57,153 bases of DNA from Acanthaster planci (Eukaryota; Echinodermata; Asteroidea; Valvatida; Acanthasteridae), in assembly GCF_001949145.1 (NCBI RefSeq), contig NW_019091539.1, positions 312,432-369,584 of the forward strand. The letters are read 5' to 3'. Each line of letters begins with the position of its first letter. Within the stretch, counting starts at the first letter, position 1. Below the pieces are notes generated by a model, which was not told the DNA's origin, searched no databases, and saw nothing but the letters and a program-made list of their open reading frames with translations. Position numbers and translations under genes: made by a program. This document shows positions 12,301 to 27,300 of this stretch, piece after piece.

Positions 12301-15300
12301 GCAAAAATAAATTACGAGGTATTCCAAGTATTAACACAATTTGTGTTTAATATCTAGGAAGGGATGGGTGGGACTAGCACTGACCTTGACCCTTCTGAAT
12401 GACATCAATGACATCCTCTCGTTGCATCTGTTCTAGGTAGGAGATCATCATCTCCAAGGACAGTGCTGTGTTACCACTGTTCTGGATCCAATCCAGTATA
12501 AGGATCAGGGCTGGATTGAGCTCATCTTGAAACTTCTGAATCTTGGCTTTCTTGTAACCTAGGAAACAGACAACGAAACTGGCTTACTCAACTGGCATCT
12601 TGCAATTTCTCGGGTCTCTCTTAAGGCACAAGTTTGCATCAAATTGGGAAAAAACAGAATGAAATTTGGAAATGATCATTAATGATCATTATGGAAATAA
12701 ATCATTTATGTTCGAAATCCTTTCTCATCTTTACCAAAACAAAATTTTGGAAAAAAATGACAATCTCAAAGTTATGCAGTTTGGAATTGAAATAGATGTT
12801 ATTTGAGACAAAAAGGCACATGATGCAAAGAACCTGAAAAAGGTTCTCATCAGACTCCATTCCATTTCTTCTCCAAGCCAAAAGGATCTCCATATCACCA
12901 TGGCAACGTTTATGCTGTGTGGGCTAGCCAGTGATGTACCAACCTAGTTTAGTAGCCAGCGCAAGCCAATCAGCCCCCTCACATCCAGAATTCAGCAGTT
13001 TGCTAGCAGCCTTCACCCAAGGTGGAATGTTGTCTTCGGTAATCTTGTCTTTGCGGCTGGGAGTGTTCAGGGTGAAAGGCACTGGACACAAGAAATCAAA
13101 GAAAGTTACACAACTGTTTTGAAACAGGCAATGACAGGCATTTTCAGTTTGTACAAAAAAGGAATCTGAACTTTTACAAGGGGGTTATGAATGTTGTGTA
13201 ACAGAGCGCACAGGCATGTGCTGTATATTAAAGATACTAAAACACTGATCTAGATCTTGAAGATACNNNNNNNNNNNNNNNNNNNNNNNNNNNNNNNNNN
13301 NNNNNNNNNNNNNNNNNNNNNNNNNNNNNNNNNNNNNNNNNNNNNNNNNNNNNNNNNNNNNNNNNNNNNNNNNNNNNNNNNNNNNNNNNNNNNNNNNNNN
13401 NNNNNNNNNNNNNNNNNNNNNNNNNNNNNNNNNNNNNNNNNNNNNNNNNNNNNNNNNNNNNNNNNNNNNNNNNNNNNNNNNNNNNNNNNNNNNNNNNNNN
13501 NNNNNNNNNNNNNNNNNNNNNNNNNNNNNNNNNNNNNNNNNNNNNNNNNNNNNNNNNNNNNNNNNNNNNNNNNNNNNNNNNNNNNNNNNNNNNNNNNNNN
13601 NNNNNNNNNNNNNNNNNNNNNNNNNNNNNNNNNNNNNNNNNNNNNNNNNNNNNNNNNNNNNNNNNNNNNNNNNNNNNNNNNNNNNNNNNNNNNNNNNNNN
13701 NNNNNNNNNNNNNNNNNNNNNNNNNNNNNNNNNNNNNNNNNNNNNNNNNNNNNNNNNNNNNNNNNNNNNNNNNNNNNNNNNNNNNNNNNNNNNNNNNNNN
13801 NNNNNNNNNNNNNNNNNNNNNNNNNNNNNNNNNNNNNNNNNNNNNNNNNNNNNNNNNNNNNNNNNNNNNNNNNNNNNNNNNNNNNNNNNNNNNNNNNNNN
13901 NNNNNNNNNNNNNNNNNNNNNNNNNNNNNNNNNNNNNNNNNNNNNNNNNNNNNNNNNNNNNNNNNNNNNNNNNNNNNNNNNNNNNNNNNNNNNNNNNNNN
14001 NNNNNNNNNNNNNNNNNNNNNNNNNNNNNNNNNNNNNNNNNNNNNNNNNNNNNNNNNNNNNNNNNNNNNNNNNNNNNNNNNNNNNNNNNNNNNNNNNNNN
14101 NNNNNNNNNNNNNNNNNNNNNNNNNNNNNNNNNNNNNNNNNNNNNNNNNNNNNNNNNNNNNNNNNNNNNNNNNNNNNNNNNNATGGTAAAAACAAACTGA
14201 CATTAGCTATGTGACTGAATGCACCTGGATGATACAACTCACCTATGGTTGGCTTCTCTTTTGGGAACCACTTCCTGAAGGTACTGGTCTTGACCTGTCG
14301 GTGTTCACACATGACAAAGCTGCTGGCCAAGCACTCCTCTAGGTTCAGGAAGTGAAGGCACGTGGGCCGTTTGCAGCCCTCTGTGCCGTGCAGGCCACAG
14401 CGCCTGCCGCAGGGACAGACAACCGAGAAGCGATGGGTCAACCGCTTCATCCAAGATGCTCGCAGGTCCGACAGGGCCGTGTCTAAAAAGTTACGTACCT
14501 GGAGGAGAATGGAAGTCCACAAAAATAACTTGACAGCAAGATGTGGATCAGACTAACACAGGTCAAGATATACAAGGTCACTTTACAATTCAGTAACACT
14601 GTCACAATGTCATGGCTAACAGGTTAGTTATTCTTCAGCATGTTATGGGAAAAGATTGAATTTTGAGTGAAAAATGATATTATTGAAATTGCCCTTCAAG
14701 GCACACATTTGCAAGCACATTACATTTGAAATCTACGCTACACTAACCCCCACATCATGGAAGGAGTGCAATAAGGACTGACTCGGAGGTAAACTCACAG
14801 GCAATAACTAATACATAATGTTGGCAGTTATATTATAAAACAAAATGTATGTCTGGGACAAATGTTGCTGCAAACAAGCCAAAAGGAGATCCGTCCTAGT
14901 GAGCCTAGACCCATTCCCTGCTTATTATCTAGCCTCACCTCCAGTGAGTCTAGCCTCATTCACAACGTCGTTCCCAGTGAGTCTCGACTCATATCCAGCC
15001 TCACTTCAAATAAGTCTAGACTCATTTCCAGCCTCACTCCCTTTCTTACCTTAGCACAGGCCTTCTGTCCCACAGGCCCCTTGGAGGACATCCTGCGTGA
15101 TCCTCCCTCATCGGATCTCTCTGCTTTCACCATGGTCACCTATTAGGAGGGATAAAAATTGGACAGAATATCAACTTTTGGATGACACCTACTCTGACCT
15201 TCTGTGACATAGTGGGTGCACCCACTTGTGTTTAGGCCGTACCAACAAAGAGAGGGCACTACATTCTGTATTGTTGCCACAATGTAACAATCTCCCACAC

Positions 15301-18300
15301 AGAGTTTGTAAATCCTTCAACTTCATCCATTATCATCCCCGGGTCCCAAGCCGGGTTTAAACACACTAGTTTGAAACTGCCCCATTACACTTTTATTCCC
15401 ATTATTAATTTCAACAAAAAGTTAATGAAAAAGAATCTCCCTTCCAACTAAAACTGTTTTTCCTACCCATTTCATTTATTATACCCTTCAACTGACTGTG
15501 CCGACCAACGGTTGGTGAAGTACTCAGACTACAGATGTGCTGAACACTATACAGAAAATTGGCATTAATTTTGCTAAACTACATTTATGACACACTTTGC
15601 TGTGGAAGGACACCATGTTTGTTGGTGTTTGAAACCTTCTATAGGTCATGTAACTTAACTAGCACAATCAGTCTGTTGATAAGGATTGGCGTAAATCTGA
15701 GTCACCTTGAGTCTTGCAAATCGGACCGGTGCCATCTCCAAGACAAAGTCATGCTGCTCATCAACAAAGAACCGGGCCTGCCTGAAGGTCAGCTTAGGGG
15801 GCTGGTCTCCATGGTCTAAGGACCAGCGAGAGGCACGAACTACCAGGCGATGGAACAAGCCAACTATGAGAGAGGGGAAACAAAGCTTCAGACATCTTCA
15901 ACGTAATGGCTAAAATAACAAGACTAAGGACAAATCTGAATTTCTTATTGATAAAAAACAATACTGGGCACATTACTTCACAAGGGTTTTCACAATTCAG
16001 ACCTTTCTACTTTGCTAATAATAACTTGTAACAACTTTTGGACAGTATTTCAAATGAAAAAGGCCTCAGGCTTGACTTTTTGGTGGGGCCAAAAATCTCA
16101 AAAACACTACAGCCACACTTAATAACCAAAAGGAACACCAAGAATGATGAAACATCTCACCATAACATCATCTTTTCTACACTCTGAGACAATGCTGCAC
16201 AGCAATGTTGCTGTGACTGGCAATCGACACGTTTGAGCCGGGGAACCTCACGGGGTCAGCCCTTGCAGACTACTCAGCCACTACATCAGACTATGCACAC
16301 ACAATCAGATTCACACATCCATTCCCGCTGCCTGGTAAACCTAAACACAAAGTAGAAATCAATTCCATCAAACATCTTACCAGGCAGAAAGCCACCAAAG
16401 GTGATGTAGAAGATTACAGCATTCTTGGCATCAGTCACCAGCTCTTCTCTGTTGGGCAATTCCTTGAGACATGACGGCATGTAGTACCATATCTATCAAG
16501 GAAGACACAGGCAAAAAAAAATCATTCATCAGGAACAGTCATTTTGCTGTCTTTCTCTTATTTCTCTTAGCACGGTCGTTAACAAATGAAACTCCTGTGC
16601 AATGAATTTACTTCTGTGCAATTTATAATTTCTTTAAAAAAATTGGTTTATGCTGTAAAATATTTTAGAAAGGAAACAAGTCAATGACTACATCTACACA
16701 CATCCTAATCATTTTCAGTAAGGCATACCAAAATGCAAGCTCCCTGAAGACACGTCATTATTCATTGCCAATATTCATACAATGCTCATTCTTCATATGC
16801 CTTAATGTTGTACTTTATTTCCAACCTCATGAAAAACCATATTAAGTTCAAAATTTCCAAATGTCAGTGATGGATAGATTGTGTCACTCTTTCTCGCTTT
16901 TTTAACCTGTGCCTTTTCTTTTGTTTCTGTATATATTTTGGGGGAAGGCAATCTTGTAATCATTTTGATCAAAATGCAGAATAGAATCAACTCAATGTGG
17001 CCACAGTCCTGTTTTTCCTTCATACATCACACCCACTCTGAATCTCCCCCCCCTTCCCCCGGGGCTTTTACCTGTCCCTTTGCTTTGTGGTCTCGGCACA
17101 GCAGATCAAACTTCTCCATCAGTCCCAGCAGGGCTGGTTTCTGCTCTAAGGTCTCAGCCCACAGATGGTCCACTAGTCGGTCCTCTAGGATGCCTTGTTC
17201 ATGAAGTCGCTTCCAGCACGGTGCAAACTACAAGAAAGGGTAGGATCAAACTGTAAGCGTTGGTTCACAATTTGGCACATTCCAGTACACCACCAATGGC
17301 TGTTTAACAATGACATTTATAACTACCGCGATGACTTCACTTCCCTCTGAATTCTGCAAAAAAGCATGATGTGACCTTTGTCAAGCTATTCAATCCATAA
17401 ATAAAACAACAGAAATCTTTGCACTCTTCATAAAGACAGAGGTATAACAAAGTTCCATTTAAAATGTGGTCAAAATACAAAATACATGCTATGGGTCTGA
17501 TGTGCTAGATTTGTGGCAATGTATCTGCTACAAAACTAATGTCATTGATTAGCTTCAACCCAGTAGGTATTCCTGGTATATATCACCGACAAATCCCTCC
17601 TAAACTCTAATAAAATTTGTCCTCAACATAAAACATATATGAAGGTCCGCATAGAGGGAGTCAAACTGAAATAAAGGTTTGTGACAGCACCTGCTAACCT
17701 CTTTGTGATTAAGTGAGGTCTGGAGAAGTCTCCATGGCCTCAATGTTTTGGACAGTGTGTTCTGTTCGTTATTAGGAGACATGTCTGGAATGTTGAGTCC
17801 ACTGGGTTTTTTCAGAACCTCACTGACAAAAGAGCTTCAAGTGGCGTTACCGCGGACTTCGATCTCAATGTCCTCCGCATATTGCGTCGACTCACCTCTG
17901 TGTCATCCTGACTGGTCTCTGTGATTCTCTTGAAAACCTCCATCAACCACTGAGGCCTGAGGATGACCATGTTCTGAAGGGCGACGTCCAACACCCCCGG
18001 CTCTGGGTTGTAGATGACCACACCCAGGTCTTGATAGAACTGCAGCATCGTGGCCACGCCCTGGTCTGAAGCAATACCAACTTCGCTTGCCATTTGCTTC
18101 ACCTGCAAAACAATGTGATAAAAAATCAAGACATTCAATCTACATTTACTTTATTATTTTCGGGGGGGGGGGCACAACATGGAATGGTTTTTATTTGTAA
18201 TCTTCATGGCCCGAAGAAAACTTACACATTTTGAGTTAAAAATGTAGAACATTACAACCCATTACCAAATCATTGACACTGGCACATGTAGATTAGCCAC

Positions 18301-21300
18301 AACTGTGGAACCAAACATATCACATTTCCTTGTTGACAACACAAGCACACTGCATGTCTGCAGCATAAATACCAAGCATCTGAGCACGTTCATTGGTGCC
18401 CGGGCCAACCTTTTCAATGGGCAAGCAGTTGGTGCCCTTCTTGACCAACTCTGCCACACTATGCTCAAATCGTAGCCACTTGAGCGGAATGTGTTCACCC
18501 ATGTACGGTTCCTGCCTGGCCACTTGCTCAATGCATTCCCGCAATTTGACAATCTGCAAAACAGAAGGAAATACCATGTAAGCCCAATGCTTTATGCATG
18601 TGGAGGACATGGGCAGTGCAATACAGGTTGTTAATTGATTGCATTTCTTGGAAAGATGGCCATACATTAGCAATAGGAAGTGCATTACAAATTGTTTGAA
18701 GTGTTTAAACCTTTATTATTGGGTAAATAATCAAACCCCCGACTCCATAGTACATGTGTTATAAAGTCGTTCAAATATGAGGCAATTCCTTAACCCAGAG
18801 AGTCCAAACTTTTGGAGGATCCAGGATTGTTACGGATTAATGAGAGCACATGTACTCTGGTCATCACTTAAATGAAATTCTTACAGGAACATTACTGCCT
18901 AACCAGATTTATCTGGTTTGACTGAAACAATGGAGTAATGTTCCTGATCATAAATGTCCGCTCTCTTTGGAAATAAATAAGAATGGTATTCAGCAATCAG
19001 AACACTTCTGGAGTAAGCACAGAAAATGACCAAAACTAATCGAGAATCTTCTAAATATTCCCACTAACTAAACAATTCACACAGCTTATGAGCCATACCT
19101 GGTCATCTGTATTCTCTGAACAATTCTCCACAGCAAAGTATGTGGGTAGGATATGGGATTGATATGGCTTGCCCTGGGTACAAGCACGTATCACTCGGAA
19201 CTTCTCATCCACCTACAAGGCAAAAGAAAAACAAAACAAAAATGCTTAGTAAAAACTTTTTCATTAATGTATGGACAGCACTGTTAGTGACCAGCAAATA
19301 TAATAATGAAAGTCCTTCCTCTCACAAAAACTATGTGAAGACCATACAATCTGAACTTTGTACTTCCCTGAAAGTAGACTTCATGTTTTCAAAGTCGAAC
19401 TCGTAGAAAATGGCAAAAGACAAGGTGCACACAGCCAATAAGTCAAAATACCGGTACTGCTGATTGTTTGTACTGACCTGTCTGTCTCGCTCTGCTGGGT
19501 CCGATCCCAGACCATCGCGGTGCGTCCCAATGATGAAGATGGGCGGAGACAAAGCAGTGTTGTCGGGCACATTGCGAGCATTCTCAGCCGTGTGGGCATG
19601 GACAGACCGCAACCAGAAGTCAATGTGGTCGAGGTTAGTAAACTTACCTTGGCTCCATTCCACCTGCTCGGGGCCAAAGAAGACACAATTTGATTGGCTG
19701 ATGGGTAATGGGCAGGCAGGTGCACATGCACTGACTAACTGTGTGCAAGTGATGGTGAGAAGCAATGTTGTCGCAATTGACAAGCTACCGGTAAGTGGAC
19801 ATGAGCAGCAAATTCCAACTCAGGTATCAAGAGTCATTTAAGAGCGGTACAGATGCCATTCATTTGCAACCTACCTGCTCACAGCAACCATCTGACTGAC
19901 TCTGGATGGGGGCATCAAGGTCTTTGGTGAGGTCAAAGGTCAGTAGATATACAGCCCTGGAGGACAGGTACACCTACAAAGAATTGAGCAGATGAAGAGA
20001 CACAAAGGGCTTTGTTACAAACAGTCTTGGGCAATTTTCTTATCCCTTTCATCCAATAAGATACTTTGAGATCTTTCAGCCACATCTGAACTTCAATACT
20101 GTTGGCCATTATGCTTTCCTCTTTACATTTTTTAAGATCTTCTACCTTATTATCATTCGGTACCTCAAAAACTCTAGGTCCGATCCACCCATTTTTTCAA
20201 GCCCCATTTGCACAATATGCTTGAACAATACATCAGTCCTACTGTCTGCATGTCAACTTCTTCCATTTATTCATTCTTTCAGATTTTTCCCATCATCAAT
20301 CAAGTGTTCACTCTCCACCTGTTAATGGTCATCAAACTACATGTACATCAACCATTTTCCACCCCCATAAATGTTGCAACATGTACATCACACAGGCTGG
20401 CCTCGTTGCCTCTGCCTGCACATTCATTTCCCTCCGAACTCTGTTCTGTAAGTCTTTCTGCCATCCCTGTAAACTTTCAAATGCCAACCTGCTGCTTCCT
20501 TTCCTAGATGCAGTCATGTGAAATCCAACACACTGTGAGAAAAAAACTTAACCTCTTTTCTGGTATCTTTGCAATGTCGTATCTTTGGTGATTCTTCACC
20601 TTTCAACGCCCATCAGGGTGTGGGGGAAGGGGTCTTATCATACATGCAGGCTTCACCAGTGGATACAGGAGTACACAGTTTTAAGCCCTCTCCCCTAGTT
20701 CTTTTTGGAAGGATATGTCATCTTTTCCTGTTTCAACAGAATAACTTTGAAGACAAAAATTGTTTTCATAATGAAAAAAAAATACCCCACTTGTTTTGGG
20801 TTTGTTTTTATTGTAAGCAATCCCCATTCCATAAAAGGTGGACCCAGCACTGGTCTACATCGCTGGAGTTGGGGTAACAGCTTCGTGTACTTGAATCCCA
20901 AGTTGCGACTTCCCAATTTTCCTATCAGGAATTTATCAGATTGTCTCCTGTGAAGTTTTACAATATTTTTAGCCAATGCCAATAGAAACCATTTGAAATT
21001 GTTTCTGCACAACAGCTGTAGCTGAAGCCAAAGAGTGAAGCTGTAACTTACACAACAGCACTGCACACTCATGTATCTCTTACCTGGTGTAGTGTATAGT
21101 ACACTGACTGGCCAGTGAAGTCCCATATGCTAAGGTCAATGCTTCTGGGTTCTCCCTTCTCCATCTGTTCCTTGAGGTTGTCTTCCATGTTTTCACTTCT
21201 CTTTAAGTACTCATCTACGAGAGCCGCCACCCTCCCAGCTACCAGTCTATCCAGGGAGGAGGTGAATTCTGCAAGGGTGGTGTCTACCCCGCCCGTGGAG

Positions 21301-24300
21301 GGGGTTGTGTGGCCTTTGCTGTCACTGAGGTCGGACGAATCAATCTGAATGGATGGGGAAACAAGAAGACAAGTGACCAGTGATGTAGTGCCTCAATGCT
21401 GAGCCTTAGCTTGAAGGCCTTAAGACTTCATTGTACGACCTTGGCCTTAACCTTAAAGGGAGTTTTTTAGGGGTATAAAATTAACTGCAGTTTCAATGAG
21501 CGATTTCCCCTGTATGACATTGTATTTGCAATGTGTTTCGGCAATTCTGTGATCCATTTTCAAAATTACATCACAGTTGGCAGATGCAATTTACAATAAA
21601 ATTTGCGATGGAGATTTCCAATCAAAGAATAAAAACAATCTTAGGAGATCTTCAACAAATACATGTAGTTACCTGAACATTAATGGTAAAGTACATGTAT
21701 GTCAAAATAGGACGAAAATCCCACAACGGTGACCCCAAGCAAAAATGTACATGTATATATGTACATCGGCAGGGTGCACATGCAACTCGGAGTGCTCACT
21801 GTGGAGAAATCAAGTGCAGCATGGATGACATTAGTTCCTGCCGATGCGCTATGCTGCACAAATCTGTGGTGTAGAGTGAGCTACATGTACATTTCTATGT
21901 CTTCACTCCACTGAAAATATGCAGAGACGCACTAATACTGGTAATAAATGTAGACGTAGTTCTGGAAGCCTGCTGCAGACAGGCATACGGTAGCCTGGCT
22001 TACCGACCAGGGCCAATTGCAAGCACATGGCTAGTGATAAAAATGTGGCAACGCTGCAGGTGTATCAGTACACCAACTTTTTCAACTCAAAATAAAATTG
22101 AATTCAAATAACTAAAGTACATGTACCTTGATTACGAGTACGACGAAGTTCACTGAACATTTTTTTTATTTTTAGGCCGCATAAAAAAATGGTTGATCAT
22201 CCTCGCCCACCCCACCAAAACTTCTTTTAATCATCTAGTTCGTATTTGCTACATGCATAACTAATTGATTGCTACGCAAAAGCAATTGTTGCTATACAAA
22301 CAGAAAATTGCATAGCAAATTTGCTATACAAAATTCTGGAACAAAATCGCTGACTGAGTTTTCATTCCACTGACATAGTTCGTGTTTGAGTGAACTACAT
22401 GTACTTCAAGAAAAATTGAGAAAAACAGAGCAGCCTCTTCAACCGTCAAGTTGAAGATCTTAAATTAGTCTTGAACAACAAGGCATTCTGAGTGAGCGAA
22501 TAATGCACTCGCAGGGATGAACAAGCATGACAGGCACTCTTGGCTTTAAAAGGAGCACTTTTCCATTGCAAGGATGGAAAGAGTAAACAGTAAATTATCT
22601 TTAAGAACATGTAGTATGCCTCTTTGACAATGTAACACTGTGGATTTAAGGAAAAACTTTAGCAAGCAGTAAAGTCACTGCAGTCGACTCGTGTCTGTGA
22701 TACTATTAACCTACATGTACATGTGTCTAACCTACGCATGTGTGTGCGCCATTAGAATTCATGACCACACTTTCACGTCAGTTTACACACCAGAGGAAGT
22801 GTAAATATCATACTGTACATGTAGGCATAGAGCAAATTACATGTACTGTATATCTGGAAACACGGGGGTTTATCATCTGGAAATTGCAGTTTCTGTTGAC
22901 GAAAATCCTCTTGCTGTGCACTTTCAAGTTCGAGATTCCAGGATTATTTGGCAGTCCCATTTTTGTGATTTACCAGTGGTGTGTCCTACATGTACCTTAA
23001 AGAATTGAGATCAGAAAAATTTGGCCTTGAGGGATCAGTGCCTTGCAATTTTAAGGCCCTGGTCATCAAGGCTCACCAATCTTTTAATTGTGCAGGGTAA
23101 GATGTTTGAAAGTTTGTTGTTCTACAAACATAACTCTTAGGGTCAGCTGTGAGCTGTCTGCAAAGTCTGCAGCATCCAGTGATCATTTTTTACCGTGAGG
23201 GAAGGAAAAAAATTACAGCATCGCATATTGTTGTCACGATGGGCCTACCGTACCACAGTTTGGTTTAATAATTTCCTGTATGCTTGAGCTTGTGGGACTA
23301 GGACGATAAACACATGACAAAATAAAATTGTCCACTTGTAATGGAACTCCCAATTGAATTCTTAGTATCCAACAAAAAATAACCAAATGAGATTAAACCG
23401 GCATTTCCTTCCACACATTTTGACATTGTTACAGAAGAACCAATAATGATGTACATCTAGCAGTGGTTATCAGAATGTAAAATGACACAGATTCCACTGT
23501 AGCACTTTGCCCTATACATGTACTCATGAAATAAAGAACAAGTTACATGTACCGCCTACCACAGTACTTCTAACTCTCAACGGGAACATTCAAATCTGAG
23601 TATCTCATTCTGTTCATTGCTTCCAACACCTGCATCAACTTATGGGACTATCAACTTACTCATCCTTTGCAATAACCAGTAATCCTACCGTATTCATGAC
23701 ATTTATAAGTCCAGGAATAAAACCATCTATGGATCAAATTAGCTTTTAATGAAAACCCACCTAGGGAAGGCTGGTTAATATACACCCCGTTTTAAAAGGG
23801 CAATTCCATGGAAATGTCAACCTGATAGTCAAAAATTGTTTTTTTCTTTTGCATAGTCATATTGCCTACCATTTGAAGCTTATAACATGTAACTGCAGAT
23901 TTCAAACATAACATTTATTCTATTTTAAATGTGCATTTTACCAGAAAAATGGTAAAAAAACAGATGCTGGTTAAAAAAAAAGCAGAATCTGCATAAATTG
24001 ACATTTCATTGACATTTTACCTACATGTACCAATTAAGAGAACGTGGGAAAATTTCTTTTATATGAACAAAAAAGCCTTGCTTTAAATGCATGTATTCCA
24101 AACTTGAAAAACTTTAGAAAAATCCTGCAGTTTTAAACTGATGTCAGTCTGTTACTGAAATATCAAAAATATTTTTCTATGCCATTTGAATAAATTACAG
24201 TGTAGATTCAGTTTCTTTTTTGGATTCTCTGTTGTCATCAGTCAATGAACAAATATGGAAAAGAAAATTTACACACCTGTAGTTTATTATTCAAATTAAC

Positions 24301-27300
24301 CACTGTAAAAGACTGACTTCTATGGTAACAGACTGACATGTACAAGTCAACAGCTGTAAATGCAAAGCATTCTGGGTAAAGTGTATGCATGTAGTTCAGC
24401 TGTGATCCCAGATGAAACGGTTTTTGCCACTTTTAAGTTCTTTTGCAATAACGATGGAAAACATTGTCAAACTTTTCCGCGGCCTGCCTGTATGGCGTAT
24501 GTGAGTGTGTGTACAGTTTGCATGTACACGCACTATGCATGTACGACATGTATTTTTTCATCCACATTGAAGTCGAGTCTTGTACTCAATTTGCTTGTTC
24601 TTAGTGCCGAAGGAAACATGCATGCAGGAATTCTGGAATTCATTTTATATCATTATTTATTTATGTTTGCTTATCACATATTAATCAGAATGTATTGTAA
24701 ACAAAAAGGCACAAAAAGGTGTGTCAAGTACTGACCTGCAATATTACTTGCAAACCATTTTTTAAAAACAAAATAAAGTGATTAGGAGAAATTTCTGTTT
24801 AAAGGTGTTTGTCATTATTTGCTTCTTTGTTGCAGGGCTGTTTTACCACACTAGATGTACATGTATATAAAACAACAATTGCACACAGTATTACCAATTT
24901 ATTTTTTTCGTAAAAGCTGTTATTTTTTGTTTGAAAGGCAAAACTCTTAGAGAAAATGTCAGAAATTCACTAGAGACCACCAGAAAGCATCTAAAATAGG
25001 CAGACCTTCCAGGGCCCTTACACAGGCCCTGGATCCCGGCCGTAAGGGACTTCGCACTGCGTGCTCGTGTTGCGTGCTTCAAGTTCACGCACAAACTTTG
25101 GACTCTAACAAGATGGCACTCCCTGCTTTTCATTTTGTACTCCCACTTTTCAAATCCTACAAGTAGCTTAAACACTGCCGCTATTTTATCCAACTGATAG
25201 TGATTTAGGGAAACCACCACCATCATGACCGTGTGTACATATACATAGGAAGGACTTACAAGTACCTTTATAATGTCTTTAGTAAACCGTTACATTTTAT
25301 TTGCAAACTTCAGAAAGTTTTGCCATTTAACACTAACCAAATAAAAGCCAGGTTCCGAAGGTGTCAGTCTGTTACCATGGCAACATGTAACCTAACATGA
25401 CTCCCAGAAAAAAAACCACATTTGGAGAGAAGAAATGCAGACTGTAAAACTACATGTACTTAAATGATGAATCAAAATACACTTGAGTTTAGGTCCTAAC
25501 CTTACAGAGTGGAAACATTAGGAAACCTCTTCTAATGGGTCAGTCTGTTACCCGTGGAATTGCCCAAAAGCATATTCAAGCCAATGTTGGCCAAGTTTCA
25601 TCATGCATTTAAGTACTCATTGTTTATCTTAAGTTATGGGTACCAGTATAGGACTCAGTGCAACATACAATCTCTGTCCTTTTGCATTCTGAAGACCACT
25701 GTTCAGTCAGTATGTACAAAGGAGACAAGTAAACTGTCAAATTGCATTTTTATGAAGAAAAAAATTTGCTGCTGCAAATTTTTCATTTTCTTTACAAGGA
25801 GAGAAGTAATTTAATCAGGATGTTTGCCTGAAAGAACAGAAGCCAAAATTACAAATTCTACCCTTGCATACCACCAGAGGTTCACACAAAATACAATTAC
25901 ATGCAGTTACATACTGTACATGTACATACACATGTACATGTACCTGTAACAAATTACGATTTCATTAAAATCGAGAGGTCCATGTACCATTAAGTATACA
26001 CATGTAGCCCCCCCCCCACGTAAGACTGTTTTCAGAATGTCAGGTGGCAGGGTGATCAGAGGAGTGATTTCGGAAAAAATAATGAAGTTGTACACACACG
26101 AAGCTCCATGAGAAAAATGACGTACCCATTAAAGAAATGTTTTCACAGATACTTTAAATATTTGAAACATTTACAGGTGTGTCCATTTATGTCAAAGCAA
26201 CACCATATGCACAAGTACATTCCACAGGCTTAGGCAACAGATTTATAAATCCTAAATATGGTATTACATGCATGTTTGTTTGAGCAGTGTAGAAGACTTG
26301 ACGAGGTGACAGATTTATTTCACTTATATAATCTGTCATTTGGTCATGTCCACAGTGTGTTAGGTAAATGTACAGTATGTGTTTGTGCAAATACTGCACA
26401 AATCTCATGCAGCAAGGACCAATAGAGACTTTAAGATGTACACAGTACATGTACGTGTACAAGTGGCAGTGTTCAAAACAAATCATGCGTCTTTCATTAC
26501 TGAATGGAATTACAATGTACATTGTATATGAACACCATAACTAAACTTACACAACCAACAATTCTCAAACTGTACATGTACATGTACTGATACATGTATA
26601 TTAAGGAGGAAACCTTTCAGAATGCCGCCCCCCCTCCCCGACATAATACTTGCAGATGGGTGAAGAGTCTTGTCTTGCATAACCTCAAGAGTATAAGGCA
26701 TTGTTTCCTATTGATCCTACAATATTCCTTATATTAGGCACTAGTGCTCAGTCATCGTGCTAGTACTTGTAAAAGACTGATAACGGAGGACAGGAACAGA
26801 AAATCTAAGGCAGTGAAATAAAAAAAACCTTCAAAACAGATAAACAAATAAACACCCCAACAAACAAACAAACAAACAAACAAACACCCCAACAAACAAA
26901 CAAACAAACAAACAAACACCCCAACAAACAAACAAACAAACAAACAAGTATAACACAAACACTGTACATGCATAAAAGGTCTTTAGAAAAGATCTTTGTC
27001 TTTTAAAAAGACATCTCTTCCTAAATTTTCCAGTACATAATTATTTTGGCTGTTTCTCCATCATAGAATGAGTTGATTTAACATTTGTTTTATTTCTGTT
27101 TCCGTATTTACTTCAGTTGTCTCTTCACATTAGTTTCTTTGTAATTCTAAAATAAATTTTTGTGAGAGTTACCAGGGTAAGAAGCAGATATATAAAAAAA
27201 ACTAGTTCGGATACAGTCATTTGAAATAGCTACAGTGTAGTGTCCAAAAATCTCAATAAACATACATGTATTTTATACAGGTCTCTGCCCAGTCTGGCCC

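Noticed and set aside
13185-14522. Long open frames on both strands across 13267-14182
   Set aside because: They run through unresolved N sequence; only the part at 14243-14498 is a real exon.
16222-16285. Possible second tRNA-derived SINE
   Set aside because: The B-box-like GGCTCAAAC is imperfect and no convincing A box is spaced correctly.
26752-26973. Low-complexity VCLFVCL open frame on the minus strand
   Set aside because: It is a translation of the AAAC minisatellite.
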